DNA from: Duganella rivi
GTDB lineage: Bacteria > Pseudomonadota > Gammaproteobacteria > Burkholderiales > Burkholderiaceae_D
DNA length: 64,000 bases
NCBI RefSeq assembly: GCF_009857435.1
Contig: NZ_WWCK01000006.1
Coordinates: 455,029 to 519,028, forward strand
Reading direction: 5' to 3'
In this document: in pieces, positions 26,030 through 34,947 of the stretch
Layout of the letters: the number at the start of each line of letters is the position of its first letter
Position numbering within the stretch: position 1 is the stretch's first letter
Notes under the pieces: generated by a model
What the model was told of the DNA's origin: nothing
Databases searched by the model: none
Seen by the model: only the letters and a program-made list of their open reading frames with translations
Program-made: the position numbers and the translations under genes

Positions 26030-27217
26030 TTAGGCGGCCGCGGCAGGGCTTGGTTTGCGGATCAAGACCGGCAGGCAGAGCAGGTACAGGCTGGCGCCGA
26101 TCAGCCACACCAAGCCGGGGAAGCTGCCGCGCGACGAAAAGTAGATGGTACTGATGCCGACCGGCCCAATGACCGATGCGAGGCTGGCGGTACTGGCCAG
26201 CACGCCTTGCAGTTTGCCTTGCTGATCCGAGCCGACGCTGCCGGACACCAGCGACTGCAACGCCGGTGCACCGATGCCGCCTAAACAGAACAGCGGCATC
26301 AACGCAAATGCCACCCAGCCGTGCGTGGTCAGTGCCAGAATCACATACGCCGAGCCATCGGACACAATCCCGATCAGCAGAGCAGCGCGCTCGCCCCAGC
26401 GTTCGGCAATCGGGCCGGCGATGAAGGCTTGCGCTACTGCGTGGAAAGCGCCAAAGCCGGCCAGCGACAGGCCGATGGTTAACGCATCCCAGGCAAATTT
26501 GTCCTCGCCGTACAGCACCCAGATCGTGCCGCCGATTTCGCCCACCAACACCAGCACCACGTATGCGCCAATCAGCGGCAGCAGTGCTTTAAAACTGGCA
26601 GCCCAGCGCAAGTTAGCCAATGGATTGAAGCTGATGCGTTCAGCCGGCGCGGCATCGTCCTTGCGGGTGTGCGATTCCTTGACCAGCCACAAGGTCAGCA
26701 GCAGATTGAGCGCATTCATGGCGGCCGCCGCGAGGAACGGCGCCCGCACCCAGTAAGCGCCTAGCAGGCCGCCGATCACCGGGCCGATGATGAAGCCGAT
26801 GCCGAAGCACGCGCCCAACTGGCCATAACGGCGCGAACGCTGATCTTCCGGCGTCACGTCAGCAATATAGGCCGAGGTCACCGCCATGCTGGCGCCAGTA
26901 ATGCCGGCAATCGCGCGGCCAACAAACAGCAGCGACAGCGACGGCGCGATCGCCATGAAAATATAATCGACCACCGCACCGGCCAGCGACAGCAGCAAGA
27001 TCGGCCGGCGGCCGTAGCAGTCGCTGAGCATGCCGAGGATGGGCGAGAAAATAAACTGCATCAGCGCGTACAAACCGGTGAACGCACCGAAGCGCCAACC
27101 GAGCTCCGAGGTATGGCCGACATCGCGCATCAACTGCGGAATAATCGGCATGGTCAGCCCAATACCAATCGCGCTCAGCACGACGGTGGAAAGAATAGTC
27201 AGCAGCGCACGGTTCAT
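26030..27217 (-). CDS. MFS efflux transporter, TetA-like (DHA1)
   Basis: 395 residues with 12 predicted membrane segments. It resembles class A-type tetracycline/multidrug antiporters: motif A GMLSDCYGRRPILLLSLAG after helix 2, motif C-like GFIIGPVIGGLLGAYW in helix 5, and SAYIADVTPEDQRSRRYG between helices 4 and 5. The drug range is unknown. No TetR gene is adjacent, and the ribosome site before ATG 27217 is weak. Confidence 0.83.
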   Translation of the reverse strand: MNRALLTILSTVVLSAIGIGLTMPIIPQLMRDVGHTSELGWRFGAFTGLYALMQFIFSPILGMLSDCYGRRPILLLSLAGAVVDYIFMAIAPSLSLLFVGRAIAGITGASMAVTSAYIADVTPEDQRSRRYGQLGACFGIGFIIGPVIGGLLGAYWVRAPFLAAAAMNALNLLLTLWLVKESHTRKDDAAPAERISFNPLANLRWAASFKALLPLIGAYVVLVLVGEIGGTIWVLYGEDKFAWDALTIGLSLAGFGAFHAVAQAFIAGPIAERWGERAALLIGIVSDGSAYVILALTTHGWVAFALMPLFCLGGIGAPALQSLVSGSVGSDQQGKLQGVLASTASLASVIGPVGISTIYFSSRGSFPGLVWLIGASLYLLCLPVLIRKPSPAAAA

Positions 27218-27326
27218 CTTGTTATTTTTTGATTAAACGGACGCCGATTATAGGCCCGCCCTTTTTCTCCAGCTGTGGCCGCTGTCACAATCAAATAAAG
27301 GAGTAATATTTCAGCAGGGAGGGCAT

Positions 27327-27545
27327 ATGGAAGAGAAAACAGTCCACAGCGATCCAGAGATCATGGGCGGTACACCAGTCTTTGTAAGTACTCGTGTACC
27401 CGTGTCCTATCTATTCGACTACTTGGGCGCAGGCGAGACCATCGAGGTTTTCCTCGACCACTACCCGACAGTTTCACGCCAAAAGGTCTTGGCGACGCTA
27501 AAAGCAGCCGCACTGATGGTCAGCAGAGATGCGCATCTTGCTTGA
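27327..27545 (+). CDS. DUF433 family antitoxin
   Basis: 72 residues with the DUF433 pattern MGGTPVFVSTRVPVSYLFDYLGAGETIEVFLDHYP, a winged-helix-like antitoxin usually paired with a DUF5615 PIN-like toxin. GGGAGGG precedes ATG 27327. Base composition is more AT-rich than the neighbours, suggesting later arrival. The toxin frame follows with a 17-base overlap but is truncated. Confidence 0.82.
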   Translation: MEEKTVHSDPEIMGGTPVFVSTRVPVSYLFDYLGAGETIEVFLDHYPTVSRQKVLATLKAAALMVSRDAHLA

Positions 27546-27681
27546 TGAATCCATGCCAAGCCCGTTTGCTCATAACTTGGTCGGACACCAAGTAAGCACG
27601 GTAGGTCAATGCGGCTGGGCTGGTATCAAAAATGGCAAATTATTGGCGCTAGCAGCAGGCAGCTTTGATGATAATGCATAA
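27529..27681 (+). pseudogene. Truncated DUF5615 (PIN-like, Mut7-C) toxin
   Basis: 50 codons starting at ATG 27529, overlapping the antitoxin by 17 bases. MRILLDESMPSPFAHNL and GWAGIKNGKLLALAAGSFD match the N-terminal half of DUF5615 toxins, which normally run to about 110 residues. The frame ends at TAA 27679-27681, just after the point where the FDVFITxDRN catalytic strand should be. The last stop base lies in the atp terminator palindrome, so a deletion joined the toxin to that element. Confidence 0.7.
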
Positions 27682-27708
27682 AAAAAGGCAGCCTAGGCTG
27701 CCTTTTTT
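27681..27708. terminator. Bidirectional terminator downstream of the atp operon
   Basis: Perfect 28-base palindrome: six A, GGCAGCC, then GGCTGCC and six T, centred on CCTAGG. The T run on either strand makes it a rho-independent terminator for atpC (minus) and the antitoxin/toxin remnant (plus). Confidence 0.92.
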
Positions 27709-27728
27709 GTGGGTGCTGCTTGCGTTGC

Positions 27729-28151
27729 TTAGTGCTTGGCGCGCAGTTTGGCGATCGCTGCCAGCTGGCCGATGGCCGCTGCCAGTTCGGCTTGCGCTTT
27801 GGCGTAGTCGATGCCGGAGCTGTTGTTGGCCAGCGTTTCTTCAGCACGTTTCTTGGCCGCGACCGCTTTGGCCTCGTCCAGATCCTTGCCGCGAATCGCG
27901 GTATCCGCCAGCACCGTCACCGCGCCTGGCTGCACTTCCAGCAGACCGCCGGCGACGAAGACGAACTCTTCTTCAGCTTGGCCTGGAACCTGGATGCGCA
28001 CTGCGCCCGGACGAATGCGGGTAATCAGCGGCGTGTGCTTCGGGTAGATACCCAGCTCGCCCTGCTCACCCGGCAACGCGACGAATTCAGCTTCGCCAGA
28101 GTAGATCAACTCCTCTGCCGAAACCACGTCAACGTGAATAGTGTTTGCCAT
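27729..28151 (-). CDS. atpC: ATP synthase F1 subunit epsilon
   Basis: 140 residues. The N-terminal beta sandwich (MANTIHVDVVSAEELIYSGEA, LPGEQGELGIYPKHTPL) and C-terminal helical hairpin (about 90-138) form the rotor subunit that couples and can inhibit F1. ATG 28151 matches the family start; an upstream frame to 28205 runs through the intercistronic hairpin. Last gene of the atp operon. Confidence 0.95.
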   Translation of the reverse strand: MANTIHVDVVSAEELIYSGEAEFVALPGEQGELGIYPKHTPLITRIRPGAVRIQVPGQAEEEFVFVAGGLLEVQPGAVTVLADTAIRGKDLDEAKAVAAKKRAEETLANNSSGIDYAKAQAELAAAIGQLAAIAKLRAKH

Positions 28152-28171
28152 GTGTGTCCTATCGGGTGGAA

Positions 28172-28195
28172 CGCCCCCACCTTGCGGCGGGGGCG
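28172..28195 (-). other. Intercistronic hairpin between atpD and atpC
   Basis: CGCCCCC (28172-28178) pairs with GGGGGCG (28189-28195), continuing to a TTGC loop with one mismatch. There is no T run, so it more likely stabilises or processes the mRNA than terminates it. Confidence 0.55.
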
Positions 28196-28209
28196 AACAA
28201 CGCAACTAA

Positions 28210-29610
28210 TTAGTTGAGTTTCTTGGCTTTTTCGATGGCTTCTTCGATCGTGCCAACCATGTAGAACGCTTGCTCTGGCAGGTGATCCAGTTCGCCCGAG
28301 GCGATCATCTTGAAGCCCTTGATGGTGTCTTTCAGCGACACGTATTTACCAGGCGCGCCGGTGAACACTTCAGCAACGTGGAATGGCTGCGACAGGAAAC
28401 GCTGCATCTTACGTGCGCGCGCTACCAGCAGTTTGTCTTCCGGTGCCAGTTCGTCCATACCCAGAATTGCGATGATGTCACGCAGTTCTTTGTAGCGCTG
28501 CAGGGTGCCCTGAACAGCACGAGCGGTGTCGTAGTGTTCCTGGCCAACCACCAGCGGGTCCAGCTGACGCGAGGTCGAATCCAGTGGGTCAACCGCAGGG
28601 TAGATACCCAGCGAAGCGATGTCACGCGACAGCACCACGGTCGAGTCCAAGTGACCGAAGGTGGTCGCTGGCGACGGGTCAGTCAAGTCATCCGCTGGAA
28701 CGTACACGGCCTGGATCGAGGTGATCGAACCGGTTTTGGTCGAGGTAATACGCTCTTGCAGACGGCCCATTTCTTCGGCCAGGGTAGGCTGGTAACCCAC
28801 TGCGGAAGGCATACGGCCCAGCAGTGCGGAAACTTCGGTACCGGCCAGGGTGAAGCGGTAGATGTTGTCGACGAAGAACAGAACGTCTTTGCCTTCATCA
28901 CGGAACGCTTCCGCCATGGTCAGACCGGTCAGCGCCACGCGCAGACGGTTGCCTGGTGGTTCATTCATCTGGCCGTAAACCATCGCCACTTTCGAGTTGG
29001 CTGGGTTTTCCAGGTCAACCACTTTGGCGTCAGCCATTTCGTGGTAGAAGTCGTTACCTTCACGGGTACGCTCACCAACACCAGCAAACACGGACAGACC
29101 CGAGTGCGCTTTAGCGATGTTGTTGATCAGTTCCATCATGTTCACGGTCTTGCCTACACCTGCACCGCCGAACAGACCGACTTTACCGCCTTTAGCGAAC
29201 GGGCAAACCAGGTCAATAACCTTGATACCGGTTTCCAGCAGATCCTGCGATGGCGACAGTTCGTCGTATGCAGGCGGAGCGCGGTGGATCGAAGCGATCT
29301 GGTCGTGAGCGACCGGGCCGCATTCGTCGATTGGGTTACCCAGCACGTCCATAATACGGCCCAGGGTTGCTTTGCCCACTGGCACCATGATTGGTTTGCC
29401 GGTGTTCTGGATTTGCATGCCGCGACGCAGACCGTCGGACGAACCCAGTGCAATGGTACGGACAATGCCGTCACCCAATTGTTGTTGTACTTCCAGCGTC
29501 AGCTCGGAGCCTTCCATCTTCAAGGCATCAAATACCTTAGGCATCGCGTTGCGTGGAAACTCAACGTCAACCACCGCGCCGATACACTGAACGATTTTGC
29601 CATCAGCCAT
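28210..29610 (-). CDS. atpD: ATP synthase F1 subunit beta
   Basis: 466-residue catalytic subunit. Walker A GGAGVGKTVNM, Walker B VLFFVDNIYRF and ALLGRMPSAVGYQPTLAEEMG are intact, along with the DELSEED-like loop (MDELAPEDK). Three copies alternate with alpha in F1. Lies 30 bases after atpG and 58 bases before atpC. Confidence 0.97.
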   Translation of the reverse strand: MADGKIVQCIGAVVDVEFPRNAMPKVFDALKMEGSELTLEVQQQLGDGIVRTIALGSSDGLRRGMQIQNTGKPIMVPVGKATLGRIMDVLGNPIDECGPVAHDQIASIHRAPPAYDELSPSQDLLETGIKVIDLVCPFAKGGKVGLFGGAGVGKTVNMMELINNIAKAHSGLSVFAGVGERTREGNDFYHEMADAKVVDLENPANSKVAMVYGQMNEPPGNRLRVALTGLTMAEAFRDEGKDVLFFVDNIYRFTLAGTEVSALLGRMPSAVGYQPTLAEEMGRLQERITSTKTGSITSIQAVYVPADDLTDPSPATTFGHLDSTVVLSRDIASLGIYPAVDPLDSTSRQLDPLVVGQEHYDTARAVQGTLQRYKELRDIIAILGMDELAPEDKLLVARARKMQRFLSQPFHVAEVFTGAPGKYVSLKDTIKGFKMIASGELDHLPEQAFYMVGTIEEAIEKAKKLN

Positions 29611-29640
29611 GTTCGTTCCTTCAAATATAGTTAAATTCGT

Positions 29641-30516
29641 TTAAACCGCTGCCGCACCGGCGACGATTTCGGAGAGTTCTTTGGTAATCGCGGCTTGGCG
29701 GGTCTTGTTGTAGATCAGTTTCAATTCACCGATCACATTACCTGCGTTGTCGCTTGCCGCCTTCATCGCCACCATACGCGCCGATTGTTCCGACGCTAGG
29801 TTTTCCGCGACCGACTGGTACACCAGCGCTTCTACATAGCGCTCCAGCAGTTCATCGATGACAGTTGCCGCGTCTGGCTCGTAGATGTAATCCCAGTTGT
29901 GATTACCTGCGTCAGCCTGTTTCTTCGCAGCTGGCAGCGGCAGCAATTGCTCCACTACCGGTTCCTGTTTCATCGTGTTGATGAACTTGGTGTAGCACAG
30001 GTAGACCGCGTCAACTTCGCCGTTCTGGAACTTTTCCAGCATGACTTTGACGGGGCCAATCAGTTTTTCCAAGTGCGGGGTGTCGCCGATCTGGGTTACT
30101 TGCGCAACCACAGGAACGCCGACGCGATTCAGGAAACCCAAACCTTTATTACCAATCGCCACTGCAGCAATCTTATTGCCAGCGGCTTCCAGCTCACGCG
30201 TTTTGTTCGTCACCAGACGCAGCACGTTGGTGTTCATGCCGCCGCACAGACCCTTGTCGGTCGTAACGACGATGAAACCCAGCGCCTTTGCCTCGCTCTT
30301 GGCTTCGTCAGCCAGGAACGGGTGCGTGTATTCTGGATTTGCGTTAGCCAGATTAGCAGCGATGTTACGAATCTTCTCACTGTAGGGACGGGCGGCGCGC
30401 ATGCGATCCTGCGCTTTGCGCATTTTCGATGCGGCGACCATTTCCATCGCCTTGGTGATCTTCTTCGTATTTTCTACGCTCTTGATCTTGCCACGTATCT
30501 CTTTGCCTACTGCCAT
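29641..30516 (-). CDS. atpG: ATP synthase F1 subunit gamma
   Basis: 291-residue central-stalk subunit. The N-terminal helix KEIRGKIKSVENTKKITKAMEMVAA and the C-terminal helix (ENLASEQSARMVAMKAASDNA, then ELKLIYNKTRQA) form the rotating coiled coil. VTTDKGLCGGMN is the family signature. Its start is preceded by AAGGAGT. Confidence 0.96.
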   Translation of the reverse strand: MAVGKEIRGKIKSVENTKKITKAMEMVAASKMRKAQDRMRAARPYSEKIRNIAANLANANPEYTHPFLADEAKSEAKALGFIVVTTDKGLCGGMNTNVLRLVTNKTRELEAAGNKIAAVAIGNKGLGFLNRVGVPVVAQVTQIGDTPHLEKLIGPVKVMLEKFQNGEVDAVYLCYTKFINTMKQEPVVEQLLPLPAAKKQADAGNHNWDYIYEPDAATVIDELLERYVEALVYQSVAENLASEQSARMVAMKAASDNAGNVIGELKLIYNKTRQAAITKELSEIVAGAAAV

Positions 30517-30541
30517 GAGTCCTTACTCCTTCTGCGCTGAA

Positions 30542-30569
30542 GGCGCTCCAGTTTAAAAACCGGAGCGCC
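30542..30569 (-). other. Intercistronic hairpin between atpA and atpG
   Basis: GGCGCTCC (30542-30549) and GGAGCGCC (30562-30569) form an 8-bp perfect stem around an A-rich 12-base loop, in the 61-bp gap after atpA. It is likely an mRNA stability or processing element. Confidence 0.55.
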
Positions 30570-30577
30570 AAGCTAAC

Positions 30578-32119
30578 TTAAAATGCGCCGGATTTCTTGA
30601 AGTCGGCGATGGCAGCGGACAGGGCGGCTTCGCCGTCTTTGTCCAGTTGCTTCGACGATTCAATCTTCGACAGCAGGTCAGCTTGTTTGGTCTTCAGGTA
30701 CGCATGCAGGCCGGCTTCGAACGACAGTACTTTCTTGACTTCGACGTCGTCCAGGTAGCCCTTGTTCACTGCGAACAGCGAAGCGGCCATCAGCGAGATC
30801 GACAGAGGCGAGTACTGCTTCTGTTTCAGCAGTTCGGTCACGCGGGCACCGCGGTCCAGCTGCTTACGGGTCGATTCGTCCAGGTCCGAAGCGAACTGCG
30901 CGAACGCAGCCAGTTCACGGTACTGTGCCAAGTCGGTACGGATACCGCCCGACAGATTTTTGATGACCTTGGTCTGAGCAGCACCACCCACGCGCGATAC
31001 CGAAATACCGGCGTTAATCGCAGGACGGATACCAGCGTTGAACAGCGAGGTTTCCAGGAAGATCTGGCCGTCGGTAATCGAAATCACGTTGGTTGGAACG
31101 AACGCCGAAACGTCGCCAGCCTGGGTTTCAATGATCGGCAGCGCGGTCAGGGAACCGGTTTTACCTTTGACTTCACCTTTGGTGAAAGCTTCAACGTAGT
31201 CGGCGTTCACGCGAGCTGCGCGTTCCAGCAGACGGCTGTGCAGGTAGAACACGTCACCTGGGTATGCTTCGCGGCCTGGTGGGCGGCGCAGCAGCAGGGA
31301 GATCTGACGGTAAGCAACTGCTTGTTTCGACAGGTCATCGTAGACGATCAGCGCATCTTCACCGCGGTCGCGGAAGTATTCGCCCATGGTGCAACCCGAG
31401 TAGGCCGAAATGTACTGCATCGCAGCCGATTCCGAAGCCGATGCGGCCACAACGATGGTGTACTCCAGCGCGCCGTGCTCTTCCAGCGAGCGCACGATGT
31501 TCTTGATGGTCGAAGCTTTTTGGCCGATTGCAACGTAGATGCAAGTCATGCCCTGGCCTTTTTGGTTGATGATCGCATCAACCGCAACAGCCGATTTACC
31601 GGTTTGACGGTCGCCAATGATCAGCTCACGCTGGCCACGGCCGATTGGTACCATCGCGTCGATCGATTTCAGACCGGTCTGCATAGGCTGCGAGACGGAC
31701 TCACGGGCGATAACGCCTGGAGCGATCTTTTCGATAGGCGAGGTCAGCGAGGTCGCGATCGCGCCCTTGCCGTCGATTGGTTGACCCAGAGCGTTGACCA
31801 CGCGGCCACGCAGTTCAGGACCGACTGGCACTTCCAGGATGCGGCCGGTGGTCTTGACGGTGTCGCCTTCCGAGATGTGCTCGTAAGCACCCAGAATAAC
31901 GGCGCCGACCGAGTCGCGCTCCAGGTTCATGGCCAGGCCGAAGGTGTTGCCTGGGAATTCCAACATCTCGCCTTGCATCACGTCCGACAGGCCGTGGATG
32001 CGGACGATACCGTCGGCGACGGAAATCACCGTGCCTTGGTTACGTACTTCAGCGCCACCATCAAGGCCTTCGATACGGCTCTTGATCAGCTCGCTGATTT
32101 CAGATGGGTTGAGTTGCAT
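30578..32119 (-). CDS. atpA: ATP synthase F1 subunit alpha
   Basis: 513 residues. Regulatory nucleotide-binding subunit with Walker A GDRQTGKSAVA, ALIVYDDLSKQAVAYRQISLLLRRPPGREAYPGD region and C-terminal helical domain. Length and motifs match the bacterial family. Lies 67 bases downstream of atpH. Confidence 0.97.
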   Translation of the reverse strand: MQLNPSEISELIKSRIEGLDGGAEVRNQGTVISVADGIVRIHGLSDVMQGEMLEFPGNTFGLAMNLERDSVGAVILGAYEHISEGDTVKTTGRILEVPVGPELRGRVVNALGQPIDGKGAIATSLTSPIEKIAPGVIARESVSQPMQTGLKSIDAMVPIGRGQRELIIGDRQTGKSAVAVDAIINQKGQGMTCIYVAIGQKASTIKNIVRSLEEHGALEYTIVVAASASESAAMQYISAYSGCTMGEYFRDRGEDALIVYDDLSKQAVAYRQISLLLRRPPGREAYPGDVFYLHSRLLERAARVNADYVEAFTKGEVKGKTGSLTALPIIETQAGDVSAFVPTNVISITDGQIFLETSLFNAGIRPAINAGISVSRVGGAAQTKVIKNLSGGIRTDLAQYRELAAFAQFASDLDESTRKQLDRGARVTELLKQKQYSPLSISLMAASLFAVNKGYLDDVEVKKVLSFEAGLHAYLKTKQADLLSKIESSKQLDKDGEAALSAAIADFKKSGAF

Positions 32120-32186
32120 ACTAACTCCTAAAAGTGTTTCTCTCAGCTTGCGCGAGATGAAGAATCTGTTCTAAGCCGGCCGCAGA

Positions 32187-32732
32187 TTAAGCGACCAGTG
32201 CAACACGCATTTGCTGCAGCTTGGCGCGCACCGAAGTGTCCAGCACTTCGTCACCGACCACCACGCGCACACCACCGATCAGGGCTGGGTCCACGGTCAC
32301 TACCGGGTTCAGCTTGCGGCTGAATTTCTTTTCCAGCGTGGCGATCAGCGTGCTAACTTGCGCAGCGTCCAGTTCAAAGGCGCTGGTGATTTCCGCGTCT
32401 GCCGCACCTTCCGCGGCGTTTTTCAACGCCAGGAATTGCGCGCCGATTTCCGGCAGCAGACTGATACGGCCATTTTCCACCAGCATGGTCAGGAAGTTAT
32501 TGGCTTCCGTGTTGACTGGGGTTTTCACCAGGGCCTTGAAGGCGGCGACGATATCGCTGGCCGACGCTTTCGGGTTGCGGGCAAATGCTTGCACCTCCGG
32601 GTGGGAACCGATCTGGGCCAATTCAGACACCAGTTCGGACCACGCCGCGAGGTTGAACGATTCCTTACCTGCTTGGGCTACGCGGAACAAAGCTTCCGCG
32701 TAGGGACGGGCGACGGTTGCGTTTTCTGCCAT
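32187..32732 (-). CDS. atpH: ATP synthase F1 subunit delta
   Basis: 181-residue peripheral-stalk subunit linking the alpha subunits to b. N-terminal helical domain VARPYAEALFRVA and C-terminal VVTVDPALIGGVRVVVGDEVLDTSVRAKL are family signatures. Starts two bases after the atpF stop. Confidence 0.95.
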   Translation of the reverse strand: MAENATVARPYAEALFRVAQAGKESFNLAAWSELVSELAQIGSHPEVQAFARNPKASASDIVAAFKALVKTPVNTEANNFLTMLVENGRISLLPEIGAQFLALKNAAEGAADAEITSAFELDAAQVSTLIATLEKKFSRKLNPVVTVDPALIGGVRVVVGDEVLDTSVRAKLQQMRVALVA

Positions 32733-32734
32733 GA

Positions 32735-33205
32735 TTACAGCTCGACAGACAGGCGCGACAACAGATCGGCGTGGGCCGAGGCGTTGACTTCGCGCTTGAG
32801 GATTTGCTCGGCGCCCTTCACAGCCAGGTCAGCCACCTGAGCGCGCAGCGCTTCACGCGCCTTGGCCAGTTGCTGCTCGGCTTCGGCTTTAGCTTGCGCA
32901 ATGATGCGGTCGGCTTCAGCTTGTGCATTCGCTTTGATTTCTTCGGCGACCAGTTGCGCGCGCTTTTCGGCGTCAGCAACACGTTGCGAAGCTTCTTCGC
33001 GTGCACCGGCCAGTGCTTCGCTGGCGCGCTTTTCAGCCACTACCATTGCTTGCTGGCCTTGGTCGGCCGCAGCCAGACCATCAGCGATACGCTTGGCACG
33101 CTCATCCAACGCTGCATTCAGCGAAGGAAATACGAACTTCATCGAGACCCAGACCAACACCGCGAAGGTGATCATCTGGCCGATGAGAGACATATTGATG
33201 TCCAT
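32735..33205 (-). CDS. atpF: ATP synthase F0 subunit b
   Basis: 156 residues. One N-terminal membrane helix (about 5-25, SLIGQMITFAVLVWVSMKFV) and a long Ala/Glu-rich coiled coil form the stator stalk. Two copies dimerise. Between atpE (42 bases upstream) and atpH. Confidence 0.95.
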   Translation of the reverse strand: MDINMSLIGQMITFAVLVWVSMKFVFPSLNAALDERAKRIADGLAAADQGQQAMVVAEKRASEALAGAREEASQRVADAEKRAQLVAEEIKANAQAEADRIIAQAKAEAEQQLAKAREALRAQVADLAVKGAEQILKREVNASAHADLLSRLSVEL

Positions 33206-33247
33206 ACCTTTGCTCCTAACTAAAAGTTTCTCCTAGGGTGGAGCAAA

Positions 33248-33526
33248 TTACTGAGCAGCAGCCAGAACAGCGGCCAGGAATGGGTTGCTGAAGGTGTACA
33301 GCAGAGCAACACCAACGCCGATCATCGAGATCGCGTCCAGCAGACCAGCGATAACGAACAGTTTGGTTTGCAGTTGTGGCATCAGTTCTGGTTGACGAGC
33401 CGAAGCTTCCAGGAATTTACCGCCCAGAATGGCGAAACCCAGAGCGGTACCGATAGCGGCCAGGCCGATGATGATAGCGGCTGCCAGAACGGTCATGCTT
33501 TGTACTTGTGCGATCAGAGCTTGCAT
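33248..33526 (-). CDS. atpE: ATP synthase F0 subunit c
   Basis: 92 residues, two membrane helices forming the c ring. The ion-binding carboxylate is Asp64 in GLLDAISMIGVG, with the polar loop ASARQPELMPQLQTK. The Asp and surroundings suggest protons rather than sodium. ATG 33526 (MQALIAQVQS) has AGGAG upstream; an internal Met11 is possible but has no better site. Confidence 0.95.
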   Translation of the reverse strand: MQALIAQVQSMTVLAAAIIIGLAAIGTALGFAILGGKFLEASARQPELMPQLQTKLFVIAGLLDAISMIGVGVALLYTFSNPFLAAVLAAAQ

Positions 33527-33583
33527 TGAAATTTCTCCTAAGATTTAAAAAAGACTACAGATACTAAAAGATTAAAAACGAAT

Positions 33584-34378
33584 TTAGTGCTTCTCAACCG
33601 CAATGGCCAGATACACAACCGTCAGCGCCATGAATACAAACGCTTGCAGGGTCACTACCAGGATGTGGAAGATTACCCACGGACCACCGAGCAGCCACTG
33701 TGCCCACCATGGCAGCAGAGCGATCAGGATGAACAGCAGTTCGCCGGCGTACATATTGCCGAACAAACGCAGCGACAGCGACAGTGGCTTAGCCAGCAAC
33801 TCGATCATCTGGAAGATGAAGTTGACCGGAGCCAGCACGATGGCCATGAAGCCATGCGCGTGGAATGGTGCGGTCAGCAGCTCTTTACCCCAGCCGCCGA
33901 GACCTTTGGCTTTGATCGAGAAACCAATAATGCACAGCATGACGCCAAACGACATGCCGAAAGTGTGGTTGACGTCGGCGGTCGGCACGACACGCAGCTT
34001 GTGGACGCCAAAGAAGCTCAGGATTTTAGGCAGCAGGTCGACCGGCAGGAAGTCCATGGCGTTCATCAGCCAGACCCAGCAGAAGATGGTGATGGCCAGC
34101 GGCGCGATCACCTTGCTCTTGGCGTGGAAAGCCGAGTTGACCACGTCGTTGACCAGTTCCATGACGGCTTCGACGAAGTTTTGCAGCTTGCCTGGCACGC
34201 CGGCGGTGGCGCGGCGGGCGGCAAGGTAGAAAACGCCGAGGAAAATCAGGCCCAGAATGGCCGAAACCCAGAACGTGTCCAGGTTAAACATGCCGTCGGC
34301 CGACTTCAGGTGGCTCAAGTGGTGCTGAATGTACTCGATATTTGTGGGCGCTTCGTGCCCGACGTGTTCAGTGGTCAT
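33584..34378 (-). CDS. atpB: ATP synthase F0 subunit a
   Basis: 264 residues with five to six membrane helices. The essential Arg lies in SLSLRLFGNMYAGELLF, next to the two half-channels. This stator subunit passes ions to the c ring. Between atpI and atpE. Confidence 0.96.
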   Translation of the reverse strand: MTTEHVGHEAPTNIEYIQHHLSHLKSADGMFNLDTFWVSAILGLIFLGVFYLAARRATAGVPGKLQNFVEAVMELVNDVVNSAFHAKSKVIAPLAITIFCWVWLMNAMDFLPVDLLPKILSFFGVHKLRVVPTADVNHTFGMSFGVMLCIIGFSIKAKGLGGWGKELLTAPFHAHGFMAIVLAPVNFIFQMIELLAKPLSLSLRLFGNMYAGELLFILIALLPWWAQWLLGGPWVIFHILVVTLQAFVFMALTVVYLAIAVEKH

Positions 34379-34399
34379 AAAAGTAATAGATTTTGGTGA

Positions 34400-34765
34400 T
34401 TAAATTGCGAGCAGTGAAAACCAGTAAGCCAAGGTTGCCACCGCGAAACCCAAGATCAGCCATAACCATGAGGCCGACTGAAACAACACCAGTGCCAACA
34501 CGAACAGCACCAGCGTGATAAAAATCTTTGTCACCTCGGCGCGCACATGCGCGCGGAAGGCTATTTTGGCGTCGTTTGAACCGCGCGCAACAATTATCGC
34601 GTACATCAGACTCCCGATGACTGCGATTGCTCCGCCATAGGCGGCCGACCAAGCTTTGTTTACTCCGCCTATATTCCAGGCGAGCAAGGCGAATCCAGTC
34701 ACGATGGCGAACTGGAGGGCGACGACTCGGAACACCGGTTTCGAAATGCTCGTCGAACTACTCAC
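34400..34765 (-). CDS. atpI: ATP synthase subunit I
   Basis: 121 residues with four membrane helices, first gene of the atp operon; AtpI assists c-ring assembly in some species. I start at GTG 34765 because AAGGAGG lies six bases upstream (34772-34778). Longer frames to 34825 or 34861 would cover the operon promoter at 34808-34837. The usual weak conservation of AtpI is seen, but position and topology fix the call. Confidence 0.85.
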   Translation of the reverse strand: MSSSTSISKPVFRVVALQFAIVTGFALLAWNIGGVNKAWSAAYGGAIAVIGSLMYAIIVARGSNDAKIAFRAHVRAEVTKIFITLVLFVLALVLFQSASWLWLILGFAVATLAYWFSLLAI

Positions 34766-34807
34766 TGCGAGCCTCCTTAAAAACCGATTAAACTCCAAAG
34801 ACGCGTG

Positions 34808-34837
34808 ATTATATGTGTCTTTCATGTATCGCGTCAA
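34808..34837 (-). promoter_or_regulatory. Predicted sigma70 promoter of the atp operon
   Basis: On the minus strand TTGACG (34832-34837), an 18-base spacer and TATAAT (34808-34813). The transcription start would be near 34801, about 36 bases ahead of the atpI GTG. Confidence 0.65.
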
Positions 34838-34947
34838 ACATGCTGCACCGCAGCAGAGCATTTAGTGCACGAATGAGACGCTTTTAGAAACATTTCCGAT
34901 GGCTTTGCACCAAGTTGGAATCAGTTAGACGTTTTCCAACTTGGCGC

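Noticed and set aside
28270..32131. Long plus-strand frames opposite atpD and atpA (about 450-490 codons)
   Set aside because: Antisense shadows of highly biased, conserved genes; His/Gln/Val-rich translations without domains.
34766..34861. N-terminal extension of atpI to 34825 or 34861
   Set aside because: It covers the TTGACG-N18-TATAAT promoter, and AAGGAGG sits perfectly placed for GTG 34765.
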